NCBI RefSeq assembly: GCF_025642155.1
Contig: NZ_CP106798.1
Coordinates: 4,526,001-4,590,000, forward strand
Direction: 5' to 3'
From: Streptomyces sp. HUAS 15-9
GTDB lineage: Bacteria; Actinomycetota; Actinomycetes; Streptomycetales; Streptomycetaceae
DNA length: 64,000 nucleotides
Position numbers and translations under genes: made by a program. The notes beneath the pieces are model-generated. The model had not been told where the DNA came from. It saw nothing but the letters and a program-made list of their open reading frames with translations, and ran no database searches. Within the stretch, counting starts at the first letter, position 1. Every line of letters starts with the position of its first letter. Shown piece after piece: positions 16,591-24,513 of this stretch.

Positions 16591-17514
16591 TCACACCTCG
16601 GCGCGGGTGGGAGCCGGGGCGGCTGTCGTCGCGGCCGCGCGCCGGCGTCGTACCAGGCGCACCGCGCGCACGTACCGGGTCAGCCAGACGGTCAGTGCCA
16701 CCGTCAGGCCGAGGCCCACCAGCAGCCAGGACACCGTGCGCAGGGTGGCCGTGAGCGCGTCGTAGACGGCGCCCGCGGCCGCGGGCGGGACGTCGGTGGG
16801 CAGGTCGGCGAGGGTGAGGCCGCGGCCGACGGCTAGGGCGACGCCGAGCAGGGCGCCGCCCAGGGCCGTGCCCAGGCCGGTGGCGACGATCGCACGGCGG
16901 CGGTGGACGGCGAGCGCGATCCCGGCGACCGCGAGGACGACGGAGGCGACGGGGAGCCAGAAACCGGCGACTTCGAGCACGTGGAAACCCTTCCGGAACG
17001 GGGTCAGTCGGCCTGCCGGGAGCACGGCGACCGCGGTGTGCTCGACGGGGATGCGGGCCGCGAGCGGCACATGGTCCTGGGCGAGTTGCTCCTTGACCTG
17101 GGCGGTGACGGGGGCGAGATCGACGAAGACGGTGCTCTCCACGCCGCCGTCCTCGTCGCGCAGCGCCCGCAGGACGGCGTCGTGCGTGGCCCGGTTGCCC
17201 GCGTCCCAGGCCAGGCGGTAGGCCCGGGTCTGGGTGAAGGAGCGCACCGCGTCGTGCACGAAGGGGCCGACCGTGCCGCGCATGCGGCGGGTGTCGAACC
17301 GGATGCCGACCTCGCGCATGATTCCGGCCCCGACGGTGTCCGCCACGGCGTCGCGCACGTCCGGGTCGGTGGCGAGCGGCGCCATCGTCGTGACGTACCG
17401 GCCGGTGTCGGCGAGCGTGTACGCCGCCCAGGCCGCCAGCGCGCCGAACGGCGCGAGGAGGCAGGACAGGGCGATCAGCGCCGCCGACAGGGCGCTCCTG
17501 AGGCGTGGGGGCAC
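16591..17514 (-). CDS. membrane protein of unknown function
   Basis: About 307 aa. One N-terminal membrane helix (~10-35), a soluble, probably extracytoplasmic region (~40-190, with 'RYVTTMAPLATDPDVRDAVADTV', typical of a family of actinobacterial integral membrane proteins), and three C-terminal helices (~190-212, 218-240, 260-285), then a basic tail. Start uncertain: the GTG at 17514 or a TTG at 17526. Ends 18 bp before the EEP gene start region on the same strand, so possibly co-transcribed. No family function known to me. Confidence 0.75.
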   Translation of the reverse strand: MPPRLRSALSAALIALSCLLAPFGALAAWAAYTLADTGRYVTTMAPLATDPDVRDAVADTVGAGIMREVGIRFDTRRMRGTVGPFVHDAVRSFTQTRAYRLAWDAGNRATHDAVLRALRDEDGGVESTVFVDLAPVTAQVKEQLAQDHVPLAARIPVEHTAVAVLPAGRLTPFRKGFHVLEVAGFWLPVASVVLAVAGIALAVHRRRAIVATGLGTALGGALLGVALAVGRGLTLADLPTDVPPAAAGAVYDALTATLRTVSWLLVGLGLTVALTVWLTRYVRAVRLVRRRRAAATTAAPAPTRAEV

Positions 17515-17899
17515 GCTTTCAGGCAAGAGCCTGGGGACCGGGAGCGCGAGCGGTACGCCTGCATTCGGAGGTATTTATTGGCATTTGGGGGAGTGAGTCC
17601 AGCCGAACGGGGGTCCCTCCGACGGTCCCTCAGGCGGGTGGGGGCCATGCGCTCCGGTGGAGGGATCACCCGAACGGGTGTTTCCTGGTGGTGGGGGAGG
17701 ACGGGCTTCGAGCCCGGCACCCGCGTGGACCGCCGCCTGGACGCCGTCGAGCATCTGGAGCCTGCTCGGCGGCCGATGAGGAGGGAACAGGGGAGCGTGT
17801 GGGCCCCGGCAGTCCGGCCGGGGCCCGCACGTGCCCCACGGATCGGCGGATCCGGTGCACGGATCGGCGGATCGGTGTACGGATCCGTGGATCAGTGCA
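17515..17899. other. gap with hairpin and short tandem repeats
   Basis: About 385 bp between two minus-strand genes. The right half holds a strong hairpin (17795-17832) and a ~21-bp tandem repeat (17837-17908). The left half shows a TTTATTGG-containing A/T patch near 17573-17585, which may hold the promoter of the membrane protein. No coding potential seen. Confidence 0.5.
17795..17832 (-). terminator. GC-rich hairpin terminator
   Basis: GCGTGTGGGCCCCGG (17795-17809) pairs with CCGGGGCCCGCACGT (17818-17832), 13-14 bp with a G-U wobble and an 8-nt loop. It lies downstream of the minus-strand membrane gene ending at 17900. Confidence 0.6.
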
Positions 17900-17908
17900 T
17901 CAGTGGAT
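17837..17908. repeat. ~21-bp tandem repeat (GGATC-rich)
   Basis: Three and a half degenerate copies of CACGGATCGGCGGATCCGGTG beginning at 17837, 17858 and ~17878, each containing two GGATC words, running into the last codons of the membrane gene. Confidence 0.75.
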
Positions 17909-18346
17909 TCTGTGTCCCTCCGCGTCCTCGTGTGTGTAGTAGCGATAGAACAGCGTGCAGAACACGACCGCGCCGATCACCAGGCCCAGGATCGTGGACG
18001 CCAGCCACGTGTGACCGCGGCCGCTCAGGCTGAACAGGAAGCCGACCGCGATGCCCGCGAAGGCGCCCCACAGCACCGCGTGCACCTCGCGCGGCATCCG
18101 CGGGGCCAGCGCCTGCACACCCATGTACACGGCGAAGAACACGATCGCGGTCACGAAGCCGAACAGCAGGTTCCAGCCGGTGATGGGGCCGCCGTAACGG
18201 GTGTTGGCCGCGGCCCAGTACCCGTAGACGAGCCCCAGTACCGCGGGCGTGGCCCACCTGGCGATCGCATGGGTCCGCTCGCTGAAGACGTCGGGCAGTG
18301 CGCCGCGCCGGGTCACCGCACCGGTCGCGGGTGCCGCATGAGCCAT
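17900..18346 (-). CDS. small four-helix membrane protein
   Basis: 148 aa from ATG 18346, preceded by GAGGAG. Hydrophobic helices at about 32-48, 57-80, 90-110 and 118-137; N-terminus 'MAHAAPATGAVTRRGALPDVF'. C-terminus 'YYTHEDAEGHRIH' is polar. No family function known to me; similar proteins are found beside regulators in Streptomyces. Divergent from the SpoIIE phosphatase, sharing an 80-bp promoter region. Confidence 0.75.
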   Translation of the reverse strand: MAHAAPATGAVTRRGALPDVFSERTHAIARWATPAVLGLVYGYWAAANTRYGGPITGWNLLFGFVTAIVFFAVYMGVQALAPRMPREVHAVLWGAFAGIAVGFLFSLSGRGHTWLASTILGLVIGAVVFCTLFYRYYTHEDAEGHRIH

Positions 18347-18426
18347 GAGAGCACTCCTCTCTCCTCGCCCCCGCCTTCCAGAGCACACCTGGGGGGACCG
18401 CCTGGCAAGTCGGAAAAGGGGTCCGG

Positions 18427-19620
18427 ATGCGACCAGAACCCTGGCGTGTTTGGCTGAGGCGCGTGACCGACGACCCGGGCCTGCGCCGGCAGCAGCTGCT
18501 GCGGATCCATGGGCGGAGTGTGGCCTGGCTGGCACCGCTGCTGCTGCTCGTCGCGATCGCGCTGATCGACTTCTACACCGGCGAGCGGTTCCGGATCACC
18601 TCCTGGATCGTCCTGGTGCCGGGTATCGCCGCCGCGATCTGCGGGGTGTGGACCACGGCCGCGTTCGCGGTGGTCTCGGTCGTGGTGTACGTCGTGATGG
18701 ACAGCGCCTATCCGAACGAGTACCACGCGGGCCTGCCCGACTTCATCCTGGTCGCCTTCGGTGGTGTCCTGGCCACGCTGGCCTGTGCGATACGGGTGCG
18801 CGGCGTGCAGCGCATGCTGCACATGCAGGACGTCGCCGAGACCACCCGCCGTACCGTGCTGCGCCCACTGCCGTCGGACTGGGCGGGTCTTGAGCACGCG
18901 GCGGTCTACCTCTCCGCGGACACCGACGCCCGGGTGGGCGGCGACTTCTACGACATCCAGCCCGGCCCGTACGGCGCCCGCGTCCTGGTCGGGGATGTGC
19001 AGGGCAAGGGCCTGGGCGCGGTGGAGACCGCGGCCGCGCTGCTCGGCACCTTCCGGGAGGCCGCGTACCACGAACCGGATCTGATGACCGTCGCCGCCCG
19101 CCTGGAGATCCGAATGCTCCGCCACCGCGGCCACACGACCGCCCTCGGCCGCGACGACGCCGACCGCTTCGCCACCGCCGTGCTGCTCGGCTTCTCGGAC
19201 GATAGGCCCGGCACGGTCGAGGTCGTCAACTTCGGCCACGAACCCCCGCTCGCGGTCGGCCACGACGGCGTACGCCCCCTGCCGCCCGGCGAGCGCCTCC
19301 CGCTGGGCATGAACGACCTCGTTCCCACCGAGGGCGCGCCTCCCGTGGCCCATGTCACCCTCGGCTCCGACACGACGCTGCTGATCACCACGGACGGCGT
19401 GACGGAGGCCCGGGACGGCCACGGTGTGTACTACGCCCTCACCGACCAGGTCAGCCGCGCCGTCGCCGCCGACCCCGACCTCGTCGACCCGCAGCGCCTG
19501 GTCGGCCATGTGCGCGACGGCGTCCTGCGCCACAGCGGCGGTCATCTGGGCGACGACACCACGATCTTCGCGGTCCGGCGGCTCCAAGGAGCCGCGTTGG
19601 GGGGACGATTGCCGTCCTGA
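18427..19620 (+). CDS. membrane-bound SpoIIE/PP2C phosphatase
   Basis: 397 aa. Three or four N-terminal membrane helices (about 33-50, 58-78, 82-98, 105-122), then a cytoplasmic PP2C-type SpoIIE domain (~150-385) with 'GGDFYDIQPGPYGARVLVGDVQGKG', 'FGHEPPLAV' and 'ITTDGVTEARD', ending 'GDDTTIFAVRR'; all the metal-binding Asp positions are present. Expected to remove phosphate from an anti-sigma factor antagonist. Lacks a HATPase domain, unlike the other two phosphatases of the window. No STAS partner nearby. Confidence 0.92.
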   Translation: MRPEPWRVWLRRVTDDPGLRRQQLLRIHGRSVAWLAPLLLLVAIALIDFYTGERFRITSWIVLVPGIAAAICGVWTTAAFAVVSVVVYVVMDSAYPNEYHAGLPDFILVAFGGVLATLACAIRVRGVQRMLHMQDVAETTRRTVLRPLPSDWAGLEHAAVYLSADTDARVGGDFYDIQPGPYGARVLVGDVQGKGLGAVETAAALLGTFREAAYHEPDLMTVAARLEIRMLRHRGHTTALGRDDADRFATAVLLGFSDDRPGTVEVVNFGHEPPLAVGHDGVRPLPPGERLPLGMNDLVPTEGAPPVAHVTLGSDTTLLITTDGVTEARDGHGVYYALTDQVSRAVAADPDLVDPQRLVGHVRDGVLRHSGGHLGDDTTIFAVRRLQGAALGGRLPS

Positions 19621-19733
19621 CACCCCCCTTTGCAGCCGCAGCGGTTACGGTGCTGCCCAGACCGATGACCGGGACCGGTCACCAGGACCGACGACCGTGG
19701 TCCGGCGACCGCGGACCGACGACAGGGGGGACG

Positions 19734-20789
19734 ATGCCCGGAACCGTGCTGCTGCTCGCGGCCTCGCCGATGGGCCGTGGGCAACTGGTGGACGCGGCCT
19801 CGGTGCTCCCTGTCCTCGCGGCCGTCGCCCCCGCCGTGCTGTCCGGCACGGACACCGCCAACGTGGTCGAACTCGCCGACCCGCTGGAGCCGCAGGCCGT
19901 CCTGACCCGGCTGCGCGCCGCCGCGGCCGCCCCCGGTCCGCTGACCGTGTTCGTCACCGGCCAGCTCCAGCTGGACCGCCGTCAGAGCCTGCCCCATCTG
20001 GCGCTGGCCCGCACCACCCCGGCGACCGTCCGCTACACGGCCTTCCCCTGGCACTGGATCCGCGAGGAGCTGCGGCTGCGTCCGACCGGTGCCACGACGT
20101 TGCTCGTCGATCTGCACGCGGACGCCGAGACCTGGGAGCACTTGACCGCCCACCCACTGGACTCCGGCCGCAACAACGCCGTTTACGGTCGCATCGCGCC
20201 GCCGCCGTCCCGCCGCGGCGCCGGCCTGCCGTCGTACATGAAGGCGGTGGCGACGATCCTGCGCAGTGGGCACCGGCCGCCGCTGGAGCAGTTGCACCAG
20301 GAGGCGGTCGTCCGGCTGGGGGCCGAGGCCGCCACGAACGTCCTGCTGACCGCGCGGGTGCCGCACAGCGGTGATCCGCACGCGGCCATCGCCGCCGCCG
20401 TCGAGGCCGGGCGGCATGCGGAGGCCGACGGGCTCGCCGCGCAGTGGGAGCAGGCCGCGGTGCGCGCGCACGGGCCCGGTTCCGAGGACGCGCTGCACTG
20501 GGCCGAAGTCCGCGCGGATCTCGCGATGTTCGCGGGGGACGCGGTACGCAGCTGCCGTACCTGGCTGACGGTCGCCACTGCCCGGCTGGCTGCCGGACAG
20601 GCCGCGGACGCGCCTGCCGTGGAGGCGGCCGCGGACCGGGCGCACCACCAGTGGGGGCGTATCGACGACAGAGCGCGGGCCCGTGAACTCGGGCCCGCGC
20701 TCGCGGAATTGAGGCTCAGGGTGCCGGGGCGGAAGCAGGGTGCGCTGGACCATGTCCAGCAGCAGCTGCGTCAGCTCCAGACCCAGTGA
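19734..20789 (+). CDS. protein of unknown function
   Basis: 351 aa, ATG 19734 with a G-rich RBS (AGGGGGGAC). N-terminal ~140 residues look like an alpha/beta domain ('GTVLLLAASPMGRGQLVDA', 'PLTVFVTGQLQLDRR', 'ATTLLVDLHADAETW'), which recalls caspase/CHAT-like or small-GTPase-like folds without clear catalytic residues; the C-terminal half is helical and TPR-like ('AAVEAGRHAEADGLAAQWEQAAVRAHG', 'VRADLAMFAGDAVRSCRTWLTVATARLAAG'). Cytoplasmic. Convergent with the secreted propeller gene 15 bp away. I do not recognise a named family. Confidence 0.72.
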   Translation: MPGTVLLLAASPMGRGQLVDAASVLPVLAAVAPAVLSGTDTANVVELADPLEPQAVLTRLRAAAAAPGPLTVFVTGQLQLDRRQSLPHLALARTTPATVRYTAFPWHWIREELRLRPTGATTLLVDLHADAETWEHLTAHPLDSGRNNAVYGRIAPPPSRRGAGLPSYMKAVATILRSGHRPPLEQLHQEAVVRLGAEAATNVLLTARVPHSGDPHAAIAAAVEAGRHAEADGLAAQWEQAAVRAHGPGSEDALHWAEVRADLAMFAGDAVRSCRTWLTVATARLAAGQAADAPAVEAAADRAHHQWGRIDDRARARELGPALAELRLRVPGRKQGALDHVQQQLRQLQTQ

Positions 20790-20804
20790 GACCCGGCCGG
20801 TACC

Positions 20805-22769
20805 TCAGCTGGTGAAGGTGAAGTACTTCCAGGCGCCGTGCGTGGTGGAGTTCACGGTGTCACCGGAGGTGCTGTTGAAGTACGAGGAGCGGGCCCGGAA
20901 GCGCCAGCCGACGTCCTGGCCGTGGTCGCCGCGCAGCTCCACCCGGGACACGCCGTTCGAGCCCAGCGGGAAGTACCGGGAGCCGGAGTCGTACCAGCGG
21001 CCCTGGTAGTACACCTGGAACTCCAGGCGCTGCTGACGGCCGGGGAAGTACGTCATCGTGGTCGTGAACAGCGGGTTCCTGGACTTGTGGAAGAAGTAGT
21101 ACGTGTGGCCCCACGTGCTCTTCGTCTTGTACTGCCGGCTGACCGACGTGGACACCTTCACCTTGGCGCCGACCGTGCTGGACACGGAGCGCGGCTGGTA
21201 GCGGGCGTCGCCGCTGAACTTGGCCGTGACCTTGGTGTCCCGCTTCAGGTCCAGGGTGACCGACAGGTTGCCGCTTGAGTTGACCGTGCCCTTCTTGGCC
21301 AGCTTGTTGGGCTTGTCCGAGCCGAACGGGTCGGCCCAGATCTCCACGGTGCGGTTCTTGTACGTCGACCCGAGGTGCGCCGTGAACTTCACGTCGGCGC
21401 CGTACGAGTACACCTTGCCGTTGTTGTCGACGCTCAGCGTCGGCCTGGCCCGGGAGACGTCGACGGTGTCGGAGGCCGAGGCGGACGTGTGGGCGGCGTC
21501 GCCCGCGTACGTCACCGTGTACGTGACCTTGCTGCCGGCCGGCGGGGTGTCGGTGAAGGAGAACTTGCCGCCGCTGCCGAGGGACTTGGTGCCGAGGGAC
21601 TTGCCGTTCGGCGAGTCCAGGTCCGTGCGGGTCACCTTCAGCGGTGTGCCCGCGGGCAGCGCGAGGCCGGCGGTGAGCTTGCCGGTGACGGTGAGGGACT
21701 TGGCCCGGGGGGCGGTCGACGGGGCGTTCACCGTCAGGGTCGTGGCGTACTTGCGGGGCTCGTCGACGGTGTGCAGCCGGGTGGACGTGTCCGTCCCCGT
21801 CTGCACGAACAGCTTGGTGCCGTCGGCCGACCAGTTCATGGAGTGTCCGCCCCACGGCATCCAGTCGTGGGCCAGGTTGCGGACACTGGCGGGCCGGCCG
21901 GTGTCGCCGGGGAAGACGTAGGTGTCGCCGAGGTCGTCGGTGTCGAGGACGGTCGCCGCGACCGTGCCGTCCGGGGCGACGCTGACCGTCTCCGGTTCGG
22001 AGGCGACGGGGTAGGTCCGCACCTCGGCCAGGTCGGAGAGCCGGTACTCGGTTAGCGCCCGGTTGCCGGGGCCGGCCACCACGATGTGCCGGCCGTCCGG
22101 GGTGAGGGCGGCGTCGTGGTAGAAACCGCCCTTGTCGGCGGACACGCGGATCGCCGGGGTACCGGAGGAGATGTCGTAGACGACCATCGGTCCGGAGCTG
22201 ATGTGCGCGTCGAGAGCGACCAGCGTGCCCGGGTTGTCGGGGTCGGCGTACAGCTCGGGCGGGGAGGCGAAGTCGTGGCCGGCCGCCAGGTCGAGGGTGA
22301 CCGTGGGCTTCTGGGCGGTCAGGTCGACCACGCCGAGCCCGGAGTCCCACTGGTCACCGTAGCCGAACCACAACTTGCCGTCGGCGTAGGCCAGTCGGGA
22401 GGGGATGGTCAGGGCGCCGGTCGGGTACTCGGCGGTCTGCGTGAGGTGCGTGGTGTCGATCGCGACGATCTTGTCGGCGCCGTAGACCGCGGCGTACAGG
22501 GTGCCCGAGTCCGGGCTCAGTTCGAGGTCCTTGACCAGGGACAGGCCGGTGACCGTGCCGACGACCTTGCCGGAGTAGTCGGTGACGACGATCTGGTTGT
22601 GCGAGCTGTCGCTGAGGAAGACGTGCTGGTGGACCCCGTCCACCACCATGTCGTTGGTGTCCGAGACCGGGATGGGCCGGTCGGAATCGGCGGACGCCGG
22701 CACGGCCAGTGCCGTCGAGCCGATGAGGGCCGCCAGGGCTGCTGCGGCGGGAAGAGTGCGGATACGCAC
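20805..22769 (-). CDS. secreted beta-propeller protein with Ig-like repeats
   Basis: About 654 aa from GTG 22769 (GGGGGG upstream). Sec signal peptide (~1-28, ending 'VPASA'), then a YVTN/WD-like beta-propeller (~35-345: 'LSLVKDLELSPDSGTLYAAVYGADKIVAIDTT', 'GGFYHDAALTPDGRHIVVAG'), then two Ig-like repeats (~350-520, 'LTVTGKLTAGLALPAGTPLKVTR', 'YTVTYAGDAAHTSASA') and a C-terminal beta-rich domain rich in Tyr/Phe. Typical extracellular Streptomyces protein; ligand not known. Confidence 0.85.
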   Translation of the reverse strand: MRIRTLPAAAALAALIGSTALAVPASADSDRPIPVSDTNDMVVDGVHQHVFLSDSSHNQIVVTDYSGKVVGTVTGLSLVKDLELSPDSGTLYAAVYGADKIVAIDTTHLTQTAEYPTGALTIPSRLAYADGKLWFGYGDQWDSGLGVVDLTAQKPTVTLDLAAGHDFASPPELYADPDNPGTLVALDAHISSGPMVVYDISSGTPAIRVSADKGGFYHDAALTPDGRHIVVAGPGNRALTEYRLSDLAEVRTYPVASEPETVSVAPDGTVAATVLDTDDLGDTYVFPGDTGRPASVRNLAHDWMPWGGHSMNWSADGTKLFVQTGTDTSTRLHTVDEPRKYATTLTVNAPSTAPRAKSLTVTGKLTAGLALPAGTPLKVTRTDLDSPNGKSLGTKSLGSGGKFSFTDTPPAGSKVTYTVTYAGDAAHTSASASDTVDVSRARPTLSVDNNGKVYSYGADVKFTAHLGSTYKNRTVEIWADPFGSDKPNKLAKKGTVNSSGNLSVTLDLKRDTKVTAKFSGDARYQPRSVSSTVGAKVKVSTSVSRQYKTKSTWGHTYYFFHKSRNPLFTTTMTYFPGRQQRLEFQVYYQGRWYDSGSRYFPLGSNGVSRVELRGDHGQDVGWRFRARSSYFNSTSGDTVNSTTHGAWKYFTFTS

Positions 22770-22886
22770 GCGGGTTCGAACCCCCCAGGGCGAATGATGA
22801 AGAAAGGCGCCACACGGCATGGCTGTTGTGTGTCCCCTGTGAGCCGTGTGTGGCGGATGTGAGAAGACTAGGTGGGGAACACTAGG

Positions 22887-24128
22887 TCATGCCACTGACA
22901 AAAACGTGAGTGCCCCCGAGACGAGCGTCCGCACACCCGGTGCCACGGTGGCGAGGTCGGGCGCGAAGTGCGGGCTGTGGTTGCTCGGCACCCGCTGGAG
23001 CTTGTCCATGAGCTCGTCGCCGGGCGCCCGCTCCCACACCTCGGCCGGAGTGGTCGTCACGAACCAGTAGGAGTACGGGATCGAGCCCACCGCCAGCTGC
23101 GGGAAGTCCTCGCTGCCCATCGCCGCACCCGGGTCGAACACGGTCCCGGCGCCGAAGACCTCGCCGTGCACGGCGGCCACCCTGCGGTCGGTGTCGGCGT
23201 CGTTGACCATCACCGGGAAGGTGCCGCCGACCGTCACCTCCGGCTCGCGCGGGCAGCCGGCGGCCAGGCACTCGCCCCGCGCGATACGGCGGATCGCGGC
23301 GAGCATCCGCTCCCGCACCGCCTCGGACTGGGTGCGCAGATTCAGGGCGATGCGCGCCTCGGACGGGATGATGTTGTGCCGGGTACCCGCCCCGATACGG
23401 CCCACCGTCAGCACCGCCGGCTCACGGGCGGCGAGTTCACGGGAGACGACGCTCTGCAGCCGCGTGACGAGATACGCCGCCGTCACCACCGGGTCCACGG
23501 TCGACTCGGGCCGCGAACCGTGTCCGCCCCTGCCGTGCACCACGATGTCGACGTCCGTCGAGGCGGACATGATCAGCCCCGGCGCGTGCGGATACAGCCC
23601 GGCCGGTCCCGGCGCCGCGTGCTGCCCCAGCAGCACATCGGGGCGTGGGAAGCACTCGTACAGCCCGTCCTCGACCATGCGCCGCGCGCCCTGCCCGGTC
23701 TCCTCGGCGGGCTGCCCGACCGCCAGCAGCGTGCCCGACCAGGTCTCCCGCCCCGCCGCCAGCGCGGCGGCCGCCCCGGCGAGCCAGGTGACGTGCAGAT
23801 CGTGCCCGCAGGCGTGCATCAGGCCGTCCGTGCGCGAGGCGTACGGCAGCCCCGTCTCCTCCTTGACCGGCAGCGCGTCCATGTCGGCGCGCAGCAGCAC
23901 CACCGGCCCGTCCCCGTTGCGCAGCACCCCGGCGACACCGGTCCCGCCGACCCCCTCGGCCGTCTCGAACCCGGCCGCCCGCAGCCGCCCGGCCAGCTTC
24001 CCGGCGGTGCGGTGCTCACGCAGGGACAGCTCGGGGTGCCGGTGCAGATCCCGGTAGAAGCGCTCCAGGTCCGGGACCGGGAGATCGGCGGTGAGGTCCA
24101 GCGCGGTACGAGCGGCGGGAGAGGTCAC
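22887..24128 (-). CDS. M20-family amidohydrolase (peptidase/aminoacylase-like)
   Basis: 413 aa from GTG 24128; a -10-like TACGCT 6 nt upstream suggests a leaderless start. Amidohydrolase of the AbgB/HipO type: 'RHPELSLREHRTAGKL', metal-site segment 'RADMDALPVKEETGLPYAS', 'MHACGHDLHVTWL', 'GQPAEETGQGARRMVEDGLYE', and a dimerisation lid with 'GRGGHGSRPESTVDPV'; 'AAMGSEDFP' carries the last metal-binding Glu. Cleaves an amide bond of an N-acyl amino acid or similar small substrate in the cytosol. It lies downstream of the small secreted-peptide gene on the same strand, with a hairpin between. Confidence 0.93.
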   Translation of the reverse strand: MTSPAARTALDLTADLPVPDLERFYRDLHRHPELSLREHRTAGKLAGRLRAAGFETAEGVGGTGVAGVLRNGDGPVVLLRADMDALPVKEETGLPYASRTDGLMHACGHDLHVTWLAGAAAALAAGRETWSGTLLAVGQPAEETGQGARRMVEDGLYECFPRPDVLLGQHAAPGPAGLYPHAPGLIMSASTDVDIVVHGRGGHGSRPESTVDPVVTAAYLVTRLQSVVSRELAAREPAVLTVGRIGAGTRHNIIPSEARIALNLRTQSEAVRERMLAAIRRIARGECLAAGCPREPEVTVGGTFPVMVNDADTDRRVAAVHGEVFGAGTVFDPGAAMGSEDFPQLAVGSIPYSYWFVTTTPAEVWERAPGDELMDKLQRVPSNHSPHFAPDLATVAPGVRTLVSGALTFLSVA

Positions 24129-24142
24129 GGGGCCAGCGTAGG

Positions 24143-24170
24143 CCCCGGGCCACAGGTCGGCGGCCCGGGG
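24143..24170 (-). terminator. hairpin between peptide gene and M20 gene
   Basis: CCCCGGGC (24143-24150) pairs with GCCCGGGG (24163-24170), 8 bp, 12-nt loop. On the minus strand it follows the stop of the small gene (24202) and precedes the M20 start, so it may end the small transcript. Confidence 0.45.
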
Positions 24171-24201
24171 AGAGGCGCGCTGTACCAGTGATGGAGCGGC
24201 T

Positions 24202-24402
24202 CTATCGGGCCGTCTCGGCTGTCTGTACGGTCTGCTGGACCGGATGGGCGTCGGCCGCCCGGGCCGGGCCGGCATTCGCCGCCGTGATCAGGGCGATCAC
24301 CGCCACCACGGCGGCGGCCAGGCCCCTGGCGGTGGGGGTCTCCCCGATCGAGCGCATGCGGGAAGGGGGGAGCGTGGAGGGGCGTCCGTAGCGTTCGTGC
24401 AC
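24202..24402 (-). CDS. small secreted peptide precursor
   Basis: 66 aa from GTG 24402, with GAGG 6 nt upstream. Residues 28-44 are hydrophobic ('LAAAVVAVIALITAA') followed by 'NAGPARA', a plausible signal-peptidase I site (A-R-A), which would release the short tail ADAHPVQQTVQTAETAR. The precursor is divergent from an XRE-TPR regulator, with a 14-bp palindrome between. Size, export signal and position fit the pattern of RRNPP-type pheromone precursors. This is an inference; it could also be a small membrane protein with no signalling role. Confidence 0.5.
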   Translation of the reverse strand: MHERYGRPSTLPPSRMRSIGETPTARGLAAAVVAVIALITAANAGPARAADAHPVQQTVQTAETAR

Positions 24403-24428
24403 GGCAACCTCGCAACGACAGCGACGTG

Positions 24429-24442
24429 TTAAGCATGCTTAA
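24429..24442. promoter_or_regulatory. palindrome TTAAGCATGCTTAA, candidate operator
   Basis: A perfect 14-bp palindrome, in a strikingly A/T-rich spot of this G+C-rich DNA, with a further TTTAA near 24449. It sits in the divergent promoter region between the peptide gene and the XRE-TPR gene, and is the best candidate site for autoregulation by the HTH protein. Confidence 0.6.
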
Positions 24443-24513
24443 TGCGCGGTTTAACCTAGGGGCTGGCGGAGCCTAACGGCAAGGGGTTCAGCGGCAGTTG
24501 GGGGGAGTTCGCG

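Noticed and set aside
17690..17740. GGGCTTCGAGCCCGG resembling the 3' half of a tRNA
   Set aside because: The stem-loop has the wrong loop length and there is no matching 5' half.
22770..22800. GGTTCGAACCCC resembling a tRNA T-arm
   Set aside because: Read on the plus strand, no anticodon or acceptor stem could be folded around it; it overlaps the RBS region of the secreted propeller gene.
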